A stretch of 64,000 nt of DNA from CALIZF01 sp046292445 (GTDB lineage: Bacteria; Pseudomonadota; Alphaproteobacteria; Rhodobacterales; Rhodobacteraceae), in assembly GCA_046292445.1 (NCBI GenBank), contig JBKBQT010000019.1:1-64000 (forward strand), written 5' to 3'. Below the pieces are notes generated by a model. The model did not search any database and was not told the DNA's origin. It saw only the letters and a program-made list of their open reading frames with translations. Below, piece after piece: positions 1 through 8,130 of the stretch (its first letter is position 1; each line of letters opens with the position of its first letter). The position numbers were made by a program, and so were the translations under genes.

Positions 1-2
1 CC

Positions 3-572
3 TCCAAGGCGGCATCCGATCACCTCGTGCGGGCCTGGCACGAAACCTACGGCCTGCCGGTGGTGCTGACCAACTGTTCCAACAACTACGGCCCCTATCA
101 CTTCCCCGAAAAGCTGATCCCGGTGGTGATCCTCAACGCGCTGCACGGCCGGCCGATCCCGGTCTACGGGGCGGGGCTGAACGTGCGCGACTGGCTTTAT
201 GTCGAGGATCACGCGGCGGCCCTGCTGACGGTGGTGCAACAGGGCGCGGTCGGGCGCAGCTATGCCATCGGCGGCGAGGCCGAGAGCACCAACATCGACA
301 TCGTGCGCCGTATCTGCGCGCTGATGGACGACCGCCGGCCGGCGGGCGCGCCGCACGACCGCCTCGTCACCTTCGTTTCGGATCGCCCCGGGCATGACGC
401 GCGCTATGCGATCGACCCGTCGCGGATCAAGACGGAGCTCGGCTGGCGGCCGAGCGTGACGCTCGACGAGGGGCTGGCGCGGACGGTGGACTGGTATCTG
501 GCCAACGAGGGCTGGTGGCGGCCGCTGATGGATCGCCCCGGCGTCGGGCGGCGGCTCGGGACAGGGGGCTGA
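3..572 (+). CDS. rfbB: dTDP-glucose 4,6-dehydratase, C-terminal part (cut by window edge)
   Basis: This is the C-terminal about 190 residues of the short-chain-dehydrogenase-type enzyme that converts dTDP-glucose to dTDP-4-keto-6-deoxyglucose, the second step of dTDP-rhamnose synthesis in the cytoplasm. The reading frame is open to the left edge: it begins SKAASDHLVRAWHETYG, the stretch that follows the catalytic tyrosine of the YxxxK motif, so the NAD-binding half lies outside the window. The family stretch CSNNYGPYHFPEKL and the motif VRDWLYVEDH are intact. A GTG at 27 is internal and should not be taken as a start. It is followed after 3 bases by rfbD, so the two are surely co-transcribed. 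The identification is firm because of the length of conserved sequence and the neighbour. Confidence 0.95.
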   Translation, partial: SKAASDHLVRAWHETYGLPVVLTNCSNNYGPYHFPEKLIPVVILNALHGRPIPVYGAGLNVRDWLYVEDHAAALLTVVQQGAVGRSYAIGGEAESTNIDIVRRICALMDDRRPAGAPHDRLVTFVSDRPGHDARYAIDPSRIKTELGWRPSVTLDEGLARTVDWYLANEGWWRPLMDRPGVGRRLGTGG

Positions 573-575
573 GCG

Positions 576-1430
576 ATGCGGCTTCTGATGTTCGGGCGGA
601 CGGGGCAGGTGGCGACCGAGGTCGCGCGCCGCCTGCCGGCGGGCGTGACGCTGACCGCGCTCGGGCGCGGCGAGGCGGACCTGTCCGATCCGGCTGCCTG
701 CGCCGCCGCGGTGGCGGCGGCCGAGGCCGATGCCGTGCTCAACGCCGCGGCCTGGACGGCGGTGGACCGCGCCGAGGCGGAAGAGGCGGCGGCGACGGTC
801 GTCAACGCCGATGCCCCCGCCGCCATGGCGCGGGCGGCGGCGGCGCGGGGCCTGCCCTTCGTGCATCTGTCGACCGATTACGTCTTCGACGGCGCGGGCA
901 CCCTGCCCTTCGCGCCCGATGCGCCGGTCGGCCCGCTGGGCGCCTACGGCCGCTCGAAGCTCGCGGGCGAGGTCGGGGTGCGGGCGGCGGGCGGGGCACA
1001 TGTCATCCTGCGCACATCCTGGGTGTTTGCCGCCTCGGGCGCGAATTTCGTGCGCACGATGCTGCGCATCGGACGCGAGCGTGGGGCGGTGCGGGTGGTG
1101 GCCGACCAGACCGGCGGGCCGACGCCGGCGGCGGCCATCGCCGATGCCGCGCTCGGCCTCGCGGCGGCGCTGGTGGCGGGGCGCGGGCCGGGCGGCACCT
1201 ACCACTTCGCCGGCGCGCCGGATGTGACCTGGGCCGATTTCGCCCGCGCGATCTTCGCCGAGGCCGGGCTGACGGTGGCGGTGACCGATATCGCCACCGC
1301 CGATTACCCGACTCCGGCGCGGCGCCCGGCCAATTCGCGGCTCGATTGCACGAGCCTTGCGCGCGACCATGGCATCGCCCGCCCGGACTGGCGCGCGGCG
1401 CTGCGCGACGTGGTGCGCGAGATCGGCTAG
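576..1430 (+). CDS. rfbD: dTDP-4-dehydrorhamnose reductase
   Basis: This 284-residue enzyme makes dTDP-L-rhamnose from dTDP-4-keto-L-rhamnose with NAD(P)H, the last step of the pathway that supplies rhamnose to O-antigen or exopolysaccharide. The N-terminus carries the nucleotide-binding motif GRTGQVATEVARRL. The motif STDYVFDGAG and the catalytic YGRSK (YxxxK) follow near residues 105-135, and the C-terminus has the family pattern RRPANSRLD. The ATG at 576 is 3 bases after rfbB. Length is normal for the family. It ends 5 bases before the converging copZ gene. Confidence 0.95.
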   Translation: MRLLMFGRTGQVATEVARRLPAGVTLTALGRGEADLSDPAACAAAVAAAEADAVLNAAAWTAVDRAEAEEAAATVVNADAPAAMARAAAARGLPFVHLSTDYVFDGAGTLPFAPDAPVGPLGAYGRSKLAGEVGVRAAGGAHVILRTSWVFAASGANFVRTMLRIGRERGAVRVVADQTGGPTPAAAIADAALGLAAALVAGRGPGGTYHFAGAPDVTWADFARAIFAEAGLTVAVTDIATADYPTPARRPANSRLDCTSLARDHGIARPDWRAALRDVVREIG

Positions 1431-1435
1431 GGCGG

Positions 1436-1630
1436 TCAGACCGGCGCGGCGGGGAACCCGACCGCATCGAGCGCGGCGATCAGGGCGGCCGGGGTTGCCG
1501 TTCCGGTCACCGTGACGCGCCGGGCGGCCAGATCGACCGTGACCTGCGCGGCCGGATCGATCCGCGCGATCGCGGCCTCGACCGCGGCCTTGCAGTGCTG
1601 GCAGGACATGTCGGGAACGGAAAGCAGCAT
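1436..1630 (-). CDS. copZ: CopZ-like copper chaperone (single HMA domain)
   Basis: This 64-residue protein is one heavy-metal-associated domain with the metal-binding motif MSCQHC near its N-terminus and the conserved hydrophobic ending DAVGFPA. Such proteins carry Cu(I) in the cytoplasm and hand it to the copper ATPase. The ATG at 1630 has GCGAGGTG just upstream as ribosome-binding site. It is divergent from copA, and a candidate CueR-type promoter of its own lies at 1656-1686. The shared intergenic region makes co-regulation with copA likely. The role is inferred from family and position; small HMA proteins for other metals exist, but the flanking CopA and CueR favour copper. Confidence 0.9.
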   Translation of the reverse strand: MLLSVPDMSCQHCKAAVEAAIARIDPAAQVTVDLAARRVTVTGTATPAALIAALDAVGFPAAPV

Positions 1631-1655
1631 GGCGCACCTCGCTATGGGGAGACTG

Positions 1656-1686
1656 TCGCTAGCACTGCCGGCTACGGGAAGGTCAA
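1656..1686 (-). promoter_or_regulatory. Candidate CueR-type promoter for copZ
   Basis: Read on the minus strand there is TTGACC (1686-1681), a 19-base spacer, then TAGCGA (1661-1656), 26 bases before the copZ start. The spacer begins TTCC as in CueR sites, but the second half of the dyad (GGCAGT) is imperfect. The 19-base spacer is the hallmark of promoters activated by MerR-family proteins. It is weaker than the copA site. Confidence 0.5.
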
Positions 1687-1705
1687 GCCCGTTCTGCCGC
1701 GCCCC

Positions 1706-1736
1706 TTGACCTTCCAGCGACTGGAACCCCTATCTG
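1706..1736 (+). promoter_or_regulatory. CueR-activated promoter of copA-cueR
   Basis: TTGACC at 1706-1711 and TATCTG at 1731-1736 are separated by 19 bases, and the spacer holds the inverted repeat TTCCAG-CGA-CTGGAA (1712-1726). This matches the known CueR operator layout, in which the regulator bends and untwists an overlong spacer when copper binds. The site is 31 bases before the chosen copA start, and the regulator is encoded downstream, so the operon is probably self-regulated. Confidence 0.9.
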
Positions 1737-1767
1737 ACGGATGCACCCTCCGGTGCGGGAGACGGCG

Positions 1768-4197
1768 ATGCCACAACCGGCCACCACACTCGAGATCGAC
1801 GGCATGACCTGCGGCGCCTGCGTGGGGCGGGCCGAGCGGGTGCTGCGCGCGGTGCCCGGCATCGCGGCGGCCGAGGTGCGGCTGGCCGACCGCACGGCGC
1901 GCGTCGCCTTTGCCGGCGCGCCGGACCTGCCGGCGGTGGACCGGGCCCTGAACGCCGCCGGCTTCGGCCTGCACCGGCGCGAGACGCGGCTCGCCATCGG
2001 CGGGATGACCTGCGCCGCCTGCACGGGCCGGGTGGAGCGGGTGCTGCGCGCGCAGCCGGGGGTCATCGCGGCGACGGTCAACCCGGCGACGCATCTCGCT
2101 GTCGTCACACATGCCGGCCCGGGCGATGCGGTGGCCGGCATGATCGCGGCGCTGGCGCAGGCGGGCTATGCCGCAACGCCGGCCGGGGACGATGCCGCCG
2201 ACCGGGCGGCCGCGGAGGTGGCCGATTACGCCCGCCGCGCCGCACTGGCGGGGCTTGTCGCGGCACCGGTCGTGGCGGTCGAGATGGGCGGGCATCTGGT
2301 CCCGGCGTTCCATCACTGGGTGATGGATACCATCGGGATGGCGGCGTCGTGGTGGATGCAGGCGGTGCTGGCGACGCTGGTGCTGGCGGGTCCGGGGCGG
2401 GCGTTCTTCGTCCGCGGGATCGCCGCGCTGCGCCGTGGCGCGCCGGACATGAACAGCCTCGTCGCGCTCGGCACCGGGGCGGCATGGGGCTGGTCGATGG
2501 CGGTGCTTCTGGTGCCGCGCGCGATCCCCGAGGCGTCGCGCGCGGTCTATTTCGAGGCGGCGGTGGTGATCGTCACGCTCATCCTCGTCGGCCGCTGGAT
2601 GGAGGCGCGGGCGCGCGGGCAGGCCGGGGCGGCGATCCGGCGCCTCGCCGCGCTCGCCCCGCGCGAGGCGCTGGTGGAAACGCTGGATGGCCCCGTGCCG
2701 CGCGATGCCGCAGCCCTCCTGCCCGGCGACGTGGTGCAAGTGCGCCCCGGCGCACGGCTGCCCGCCGACGGGACGGTGATCGAGGGCACATCGCATATCG
2801 ACGAGGCGATGCTGACGGGCGAGCCGCTGCCCGTCGCCAAGGGTCCGGGCGATGCGGTCACGGGCGGCACGGTGAACGGCACCGGGTTCCTGCGCATGCG
2901 CGTCACGCGGACAGGGGCCGATACGGTGCTCGGCCAGATCATCCGGCTGGTCGAGGGTGCGCAGGGCGCGCGGCTGCCGGTGCAGGCGCTGGTGGACCGC
3001 GTGACGGCGGTGTTCGTGCCGGTCGTTCTGGTCATTGCCGGCGCGACGGTCGCGGTCTGGCTCCTGGCGGGCGGGACGGCGGCCGAGGCGCTGGTGGCGG
3101 GGGTTGCGGTGCTCATCATCGCCTGCCCCTGTGCGATGGGCCTGGCCACGCCGGTGTCGATCATGGTGGCCAGCGCCCGGGCGGCAGAGCGGGGCGTGCT
3201 CTTCCGCCGGGGCGAGGCGCTGCAGCGGCTCGCGGGCGTGCGCACGGTCGCCTTCGACAAGACCGGCACGCTCACGGCGGGCCATCCGACGCTCGCGCAT
3301 GTCGCGGCTGCGCCGGGGATGGACGGCGATGCGGCGCTGGCCGCGGCCGCCGCGCTCGAGGCGCGCTCGGAGCATCCGCTGGGCCTCGCCATCGCGGCCG
3401 GCGCGGCGGCGCGGGGCCTTGCCCTGCCGCCGGTCGAGCGCTTCGAGAGCGTGACCGGGCGCGGCCTGCGCGGCATGGCGGGCGGGCGGGCGGTGCTGGT
3501 CGGATCGGCCGGGCTGATGGCCGAGGCGGGGGTGGACATCGCGCCGCTGGCGGCGGCGGCCGAGGCGCGCGCGGCCGAGGGCGAAAGCGTCCTTTACGTC
3601 GCGCTGGACGGCCGGCTCGCCGCGCTCATCGCGGCGGCCGATCCGGTCAGGCCGGGTGCCGCCCCGGCGGTCGCCGCCCTGCGCCGGATGGGCGTGGCAG
3701 TCGTCATGGTCACGGGCGACGGTCCGGCGACGGCGGCGGCGGTGGCGCGGCGGATCGGGATCGACCGCGTCGAGGCCGGGGTGCTGCCGGCGGGCAAGCA
3801 GGCGCATGTCGCGGCGCTGCGCGCGGGCGGGCCGGTCGCCTTCGTCGGCGACGGGATCAACGATGCCCCGGCCCTCGCCGCCGCCGATACCGGCATCGCC
3901 ATGGGCACCGGCACGGATGTGGCGATCGAGAGCGCGGATGTCGTGATCGCGCGCGGCGATCCGATGGCGGTCGCGGATGCGGTCGCCATCGCCCGCGCGA
4001 CCATGGCCAACATCCGCGAAAACCTCGTCTGGGCCTTCGGCTACAACGTCGCGCTGATCCCGGTGGCAGCCGGCGCGCTGGTGCCGTTCGGCGGGCCGAT
4101 GCTGTCGCCGATGCTGGCGGCGGGGGCGATGGCGGCCTCGTCGGTGATGGTTCTGGGCAATGCGCTGCGGCTGCGGCGCGCGGGGGTGCGGCGATGA
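1768..4197 (+). CDS. copA: Copper-exporting P1B-type ATPase
   Basis: This about 809-residue inner-membrane pump exports Cu(I) using ATP. It has two N-terminal metal-binding domains (GMTCGAC at about residue 12 and GMTCAAC about 75 residues later). Six or more membrane spans carry the transport motif CPC (about residues 453-455), followed by the phosphorylation site DKTGT (Asp about 497), an HP motif (SEHPLG), and the hinge motif GDGINDAP (about 694-701). The start is set at 1768, because GGGAGACGGCG precedes this ATG; an in-frame ATG at 1741 overlaps the promoter region. It overlaps cueR by 4 bases. All catalytic motifs are intact, so it should be functional. Confidence 0.96.
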   Translation: MPQPATTLEIDGMTCGACVGRAERVLRAVPGIAAAEVRLADRTARVAFAGAPDLPAVDRALNAAGFGLHRRETRLAIGGMTCAACTGRVERVLRAQPGVIAATVNPATHLAVVTHAGPGDAVAGMIAALAQAGYAATPAGDDAADRAAAEVADYARRAALAGLVAAPVVAVEMGGHLVPAFHHWVMDTIGMAASWWMQAVLATLVLAGPGRAFFVRGIAALRRGAPDMNSLVALGTGAAWGWSMAVLLVPRAIPEASRAVYFEAAVVIVTLILVGRWMEARARGQAGAAIRRLAALAPREALVETLDGPVPRDAAALLPGDVVQVRPGARLPADGTVIEGTSHIDEAMLTGEPLPVAKGPGDAVTGGTVNGTGFLRMRVTRTGADTVLGQIIRLVEGAQGARLPVQALVDRVTAVFVPVVLVIAGATVAVWLLAGGTAAEALVAGVAVLIIACPCAMGLATPVSIMVASARAAERGVLFRRGEALQRLAGVRTVAFDKTGTLTAGHPTLAHVAAAPGMDGDAALAAAAALEARSEHPLGLAIAAGAAARGLALPPVERFESVTGRGLRGMAGGRAVLVGSAGLMAEAGVDIAPLAAAAEARAAEGESVLYVALDGRLAALIAAADPVRPGAAPAVAALRRMGVAVVMVTGDGPATAAAVARRIGIDRVEAGVLPAGKQAHVAALRAGGPVAFVGDGINDAPALAAADTGIAMGTGTDVAIESADVVIARGDPMAVADAVAIARATMANIRENLVWAFGYNVALIPVAAGALVPFGGPMLSPMLAAGAMAASSVMVLGNALRLRRAGVRR

Positions 4198-4598
4198 CGA
4201 TCGGCGAGGCGGCGGCGGCCACGGGCCTGCCGGCCAAGACCATCCGCTATTACGAGGAGATCGGCCTTGTCCGCCCGCTGCGCGGCGCCAACGGCTATCG
4301 GCGGTATCGCGACACGGATGTGCAGAAGCTCGGCTTCGTCGCCCGCGCCCGCGCGCTCGGCTTTTCGGTCGAGAATTGCCGGGCGCTGCTCGCGCTTTAC
4401 ACCGACCATGCGCGCAGCAGCGCCGAGGTGCGGCGGATCGCCGAGGCGCATCTCGATGCGATCACGGGCAAGATCGCGGCGCTCAAGGCCATGCAGGCGA
4501 CGCTCGAGACGCTCGTGGCCGCCTGCGCCGGCGACGAGCGGCCCGACTGCCCGATCATCGACGGCCTTGCCCTTTCCAAAGTGGAACCGGCGGATTAA
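4194..4598 (+). CDS. cueR: Copper-responsive MerR-family regulator
   Basis: This 134-residue regulator has the N-terminal MerR winged helix (TIGEAAAATGLPAKTIRYYEE), a dimerisation coiled coil and the C-terminal metal loop C-A-G-D-E-R-P-D-C. Two cysteines seven residues apart in this loop are the monovalent-copper signature of CueR. The ATG overlaps the copA stop (ATGA), so regulator and pump are translated together. The matching operator is at 1706-1736. The last codons contain a second TTCCA/TGGAA dyad whose role is doubtful. Confidence 0.93.
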   Translation: MTIGEAAAATGLPAKTIRYYEEIGLVRPLRGANGYRRYRDTDVQKLGFVARARALGFSVENCRALLALYTDHARSSAEVRRIAEAHLDAITGKIAALKAMQATLETLVAACAGDERPDCPIIDGLALSKVEPAD

Positions 4599-4607
4599 AC
4601 CGGGGCC

Positions 4608-5957
4608 ATGAGCGAGCCCCTCAACATCGTCGGCGGCGGCATGGCCGGGGCGGAGGCCGCCTGGCAGGCGGCCGAGGCCGGAATCGATGTGGTGCTGCAC
4701 GAGATGCGGCCCCATGTCGGCACCTTCGCGCACCGCACCGGCGATCTGGCCGAGATGGTCTGCTCCAACTCCTTCCGGTCGGACGACGACGAACAGAACG
4801 CGGTCGGCCTGCTGCACTGGGAGATGCGCGCGGCGGGCGGCCTGATCCTGGCCGCGGCCGAGGCGAACCGTCTGCCCGCGGGCGGCGCGCTGGCGGTGGA
4901 CCGCGACGCCTTTGCGGCCATGGTCACGGCGCGGCTGCGCGCCCATCCGCGGGTGCGCGTCGTTTCCGGCGAGATCGCCGCCCTGCCCGAGACCGGGCAC
5001 TGGATCATCGCCACCGGCCCGCTGACCTCGCCCGCGCTGGCGGGCAGCATCCGGGCGGCGACCGGCGAGGATGCGCTTGCCTTCTTCGACGCCATCGCGC
5101 CGATCGTGCATGCCGATACGATCGACATGACCGTGGCTTGGCGGCAGAGCCGCTACGACAAGGGCGACACCGAGGACGAGCGGACGGCCTATATCAACTG
5201 CCCGATGGACCGCGACCGGTACGAGGCCTTCATCGACGCGCTGCTGGCCGCCGACAAGACCGCGTTCCGCGAGGGCGAGACGGCGGGGTATTTCGACGGC
5301 TGCCTGCCGATCGAGGTGATGGCCGAACGCGGGCGCGAGACGCTGCGCTTCGGCCCGATGAAACCGGTGGGCCTGACCAACCCGCACCGGCCCGAGAAAC
5401 CTTACGCCGTGGTGCAGCTCAGACGCGACAATGCGCTCGGCACGCTCTACAACATCGTCGGGTTCCAGACCAAGATGAAGCACGGGGCGCAGGTGGCGGT
5501 GTTCCGCATGATCCCGGGCCTTGAAGGTGCGGCCTTCGCGCGCCTCGGTGGGATCCACCGCAACACGTTCATCAATGCGCCGCGCCTGCTCGACGGGCAA
5601 TTGCGGCTGAAGGCGCGGCCTTGGATCCGCTTTGCCGGGCAGATCACGGGGGTGGAGGGCTATGTCGAATCTGCTGCCATGGGCCTTGTGGCGGGCCGGC
5701 TCGCGGCGGCCGAGCTGCGCGGGGCGGTGCTCGCCCCCCCGCCCCCCGATACCGCGATGGGTGCGCTGGTCGCGCATATCACCGGCGGGGCCGATGCGCG
5801 CACGTTCCAGCCGATGAACGTCAACTTCGGCCTTTTCCCCAGTGTCGAGGCCCGGGGCGGGCGGCGCGGGCGGCGCGACCGCTATCGCGCCTATACCGAT
5901 CGCGCCAAGGCATCGTTCATGGACTGGCTCGGCGCACAGGCGCGCATCGCGGCGTGA
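4608..5957 (+). CDS. trmFO: Folate-dependent tRNA (uracil-54-C5)-methyltransferase
   Basis: This 449-residue flavoprotein makes ribothymidine at position 54 of tRNA using methylene-tetrahydrofolate and FAD. It opens with the FAD-binding motif IVGGGMAGAEAAWQAAEAG. The family cysteines are present: Cys about 52 in MVCSNSFRSDDDEQNAVG and Cys about 232 in FDGCLPIEVMAERG. The FAD-binding C-terminal stretch (GQITGVEGYVESAAMG) is also intact. The start lies 9 bases after cueR. Length is typical. It overlaps gluQ by 4 bases; pairing two tRNA-modification genes fits a small operon. Confidence 0.96.
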   Translation: MSEPLNIVGGGMAGAEAAWQAAEAGIDVVLHEMRPHVGTFAHRTGDLAEMVCSNSFRSDDDEQNAVGLLHWEMRAAGGLILAAAEANRLPAGGALAVDRDAFAAMVTARLRAHPRVRVVSGEIAALPETGHWIIATGPLTSPALAGSIRAATGEDALAFFDAIAPIVHADTIDMTVAWRQSRYDKGDTEDERTAYINCPMDRDRYEAFIDALLAADKTAFREGETAGYFDGCLPIEVMAERGRETLRFGPMKPVGLTNPHRPEKPYAVVQLRRDNALGTLYNIVGFQTKMKHGAQVAVFRMIPGLEGAAFARLGGIHRNTFINAPRLLDGQLRLKARPWIRFAGQITGVEGYVESAAMGLVAGRLAAAELRGAVLAPPPPDTAMGALVAHITGGADARTFQPMNVNFGLFPSVEARGGRRGRRDRYRAYTDRAKASFMDWLGAQARIAA

Positions 5958-6772
5958 CTGCGCGCGTCACCCGTTTTGCCCCCTCGCCCACTGGCCCGCT
6001 GCACCTCGGCCATGCCTTTTCCGCGCTGACCGCGTGGGACCGCGCGGCGGGCGGCACGTTCCTGCTGCGCATCGAGGATATCGACCGCCCGCGCTGCCGC
6101 CCGGAATGGGAGGCGGCGATCATCGACGATCTGCGCTGGCTGGGGCTGACATGGCCCGAACCGGTGATGCGGCAGTCCGGCCGGATGCCGGCCTATCGCG
6201 CGGCGCTCGCGCGGCTGGCGGGCATGGGCCTCGTCTATCCCTGCCGCTGCAGCCGCGCCGATATCCGCGCCGCCGCCTCGGCCCCGCAGGAAGGGGTCAA
6301 GGCCGCCGCCTATCCCGGCACCTGCCGCGGGCGCCCCATGGCCGAGGCCGGACCCGGCGATGCGATCCGGCTCGACATCGCAGCAGCGCTGGCGCGGACG
6401 GGGCCTGCCCGATTTGTCGAGAACGGCCCGCTGCACCCCGGCCGGCACGACGTGGACGCGGCACTGGCGCAGGGCGATCCGGTGCTGGCGCGGCGCGATA
6501 TCGGCACGTCCTACACGCTGGCCGTGGTGGTGGACGACGCCGCGCAGGGCGTGACCGAGGTGGTCAGGGGGGTTGACCTCTTCGATGCGACGGCGGCGCA
6601 GGCGCTGCTTCAGATTCTGCTTGAGTATCCGCGGACAAGCTATTGGCACCACAAGCTCGTCCGGGATGACGCCGGCCGGCGCCTTGCCAAGCGCGACGAT
6701 GCCCGGTCGCTGGCGGCCTATCGCGCCGAGGGGGCGACGCCGGCAGACATCCGGCGGCTTGCGGGGCTTTGA
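5954..6772 (+). CDS. gluQ: Glutamyl-Q tRNA(Asp) synthetase
   Basis: This about 272-residue paralogue of the GluRS catalytic core attaches glutamate to queuosine at the wobble position of tRNA(Asp). It has the class I motif RFAPSPTGPLHLGH, a zinc site (CRCSR near residue 98, plus the later YPGTC) and a KMSKS-like loop LAKRDD, and lacks an anticodon-binding domain, as expected. The start is the GTG at 5954 that overlaps the trmFO stop (GTGA); no ATG fits, since the conserved RFAPSP begins a few residues later. A short GC-rich hairpin follows the stop. Confidence 0.94.
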   Translation: MTARVTRFAPSPTGPLHLGHAFSALTAWDRAAGGTFLLRIEDIDRPRCRPEWEAAIIDDLRWLGLTWPEPVMRQSGRMPAYRAALARLAGMGLVYPCRCSRADIRAAASAPQEGVKAAAYPGTCRGRPMAEAGPGDAIRLDIAAALARTGPARFVENGPLHPGRHDVDAALAQGDPVLARRDIGTSYTLAVVVDDAAQGVTEVVRGVDLFDATAAQALLQILLEYPRTSYWHHKLVRDDAGRRLAKRDDARSLAAYRAEGATPADIRRLAGL

Positions 6773-6773
6773 G

Positions 6774-6787
6774 CGGGCCGCGGCCCG
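6774..6787. terminator. Small GC-rich palindrome after gluQ
   Basis: CGGGCCGCGGCCCG is a perfect 14-base palindrome directly after the gluQ stop and could form a 5-bp stem with a CGCG loop. No T-run follows, so it may only help end or stabilise the transcript. The rest of the gap to 6959 holds no gene; the AGGAGAG ribosome site of the next gene is at its end. Confidence 0.35.
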
Positions 6788-6959
6788 TTGCCTTGATTCC
6801 GGTCCTTGCGGCCTTGTTGCGCGGGCATCGCAAAGCCGGACAGGTTTGTCACGGATACGTTACATGGCTCTACGACAAGGCATCTAACGCCGCGCTGGCG
6901 GGACGATTCTGCATCGGCCGCGCCGCCGCGGAGTGAAATCAACCTAGGAGAGTGTTGAA

Positions 6960-8063
6960 ATGACCGTCAGACTTTCGCTTGCCGCGTCTGCAAGCCTGCT
7001 GGCCCTGGTGTCGGCCACCGCCGCATCGGCCCAGTCGATGGCCGAAATCGAGGCGGGTGCGCGCGCCGAGGGCATGCTCACCACCATCGCGCTGCCGCAT
7101 GACTGGTGCGGCTATGGCGACATCATCGCGTCGTTCAAGGCGAAGTATCCCTTCCTGACGGTGAACGAGCTCAACCCCGACGCCGGTTCGGCGGACGAGC
7201 TCGAGGCGATCCGCGCCAACAAGGACAACAAGGGGCCCCAGGCGCCCGACGTGATCGACGTCGGCCTGTCCTTCGGTCCGCTGTCCAAGGCCGAGGGCCT
7301 GATCCAGCCCTACAAGGTCTCGACCTGGGACGAGATCCCGGACGCGATCAAGGACCCGGACGGGTTCTGGGCCGGCGCCTACTACGGCGTGATGGCCTTC
7401 GGGATCAACAAGGACCTGATCGAGAACAACCCGACGTCCTGGCAGGATCTGCTCAAGCCGGAATATGCCAATGCCTTCGCGCTGACGGGCGATCCGCGGG
7501 CGTCCAACCAGGCGATCCTGGCGATCCTGTCGGCGGGCCTCGCGGCCGGCGCCGAGCCGGGCAAGGCTTCGGGCGAGGCCGGGCTGGCCTTCTTTGCCGA
7601 GCTGAACAAGGCGGGCAACTTCGTGCCGGTGACCGGCCGGTCCGGGTCCATCGCCCAGGGCCAGACGCCGATCGTCGCGGCCTGGGACTATAACCTGCTG
7701 AACTGGCGCGACCAGCTTGCCGGCAACCCGCCGGTGGACGTCGTGATCCCCGAGGGGCCGGTGCTGGCCGGTGTCTATGTGCAGGCGATCAGCGCCTACG
7801 CGCCGCATCCCAACGCCGCGAAACTGTGGATGGAGCACATCTTCAGCGACGAGGGGCAGAACGGCTATGTCAAGGGCTACTGCCACACCGCGCGGTTCAA
7901 CACGATGGTCGAGGCCGGCAAGGTGCCGCAGGAATACCTCGACGCGCTGCCGCCGGCCGAGGCCTATACCCGGGCCGTGTTCCCGACGGTCGAGCAGCAG
8001 GGCGCGCACCGCGAAGTGGTGACCACCCAGTGGGATGCCGTCGTGGGCGCCAACGTCCAGTAA
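6960..8063 (+). CDS. ABC transporter periplasmic substrate-binding protein
   Basis: This 367-residue protein begins with a cleavable signal peptide (LAASASLLALVSATAASAQS, cleavage likely after about residue 24), so it acts in the periplasm and delivers a ligand to the permeases encoded next. The fold pattern (PDVIDVGLSFG, GAYYGVMAFGINKDL, WDYNLLNW) fits the extracellular binding proteins of the iron/phosphonate/polyamine class. The ligand cannot be read from sequence. AGGAGAG lies 7 bases before the ATG. It is the first gene of a four-gene operon ending at 10876. Confidence 0.85.
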   Translation: MTVRLSLAASASLLALVSATAASAQSMAEIEAGARAEGMLTTIALPHDWCGYGDIIASFKAKYPFLTVNELNPDAGSADELEAIRANKDNKGPQAPDVIDVGLSFGPLSKAEGLIQPYKVSTWDEIPDAIKDPDGFWAGAYYGVMAFGINKDLIENNPTSWQDLLKPEYANAFALTGDPRASNQAILAILSAGLAAGAEPGKASGEAGLAFFAELNKAGNFVPVTGRSGSIAQGQTPIVAAWDYNLLNWRDQLAGNPPVDVVIPEGPVLAGVYVQAISAYAPHPNAAKLWMEHIFSDEGQNGYVKGYCHTARFNTMVEAGKVPQEYLDALPPAEAYTRAVFPTVEQQGAHREVVTTQWDAVVGANVQ

Positions 8064-8130
8064 TGCCGAACGGGCCGGCCGCGCGACCGCGCAGCCGGCC
8101 CACCCCCTTTCGCACCGGGCGCCCCTCCGC

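Noticed and set aside
1672..3807. A very long minus-strand frame opposite copA (and similar long frames opposite trmFO, aspS, the TRAP permease and others)
   Set aside because: They are shadows caused by high GC at third positions; they are rich in Arg, Pro and Gly, have no domain, and lie over well-conserved genes.
4574..4598. A second CueR-like dyad (TTCCA-AAG-TGGAA after TTGCCC) just before trmFO
   Set aside because: It lies inside the end of cueR, the -35 is poor and no convincing -10 sits at 19 bases; trmFO has no reason to be copper-regulated.
8035..8130. An earlier start for the first permease of the 6960-10876 importer
   Set aside because: It would overlap the binding-protein gene by 29 bases and add a non-conserved proline-rich leader; the ATG at 8131 is a better start.
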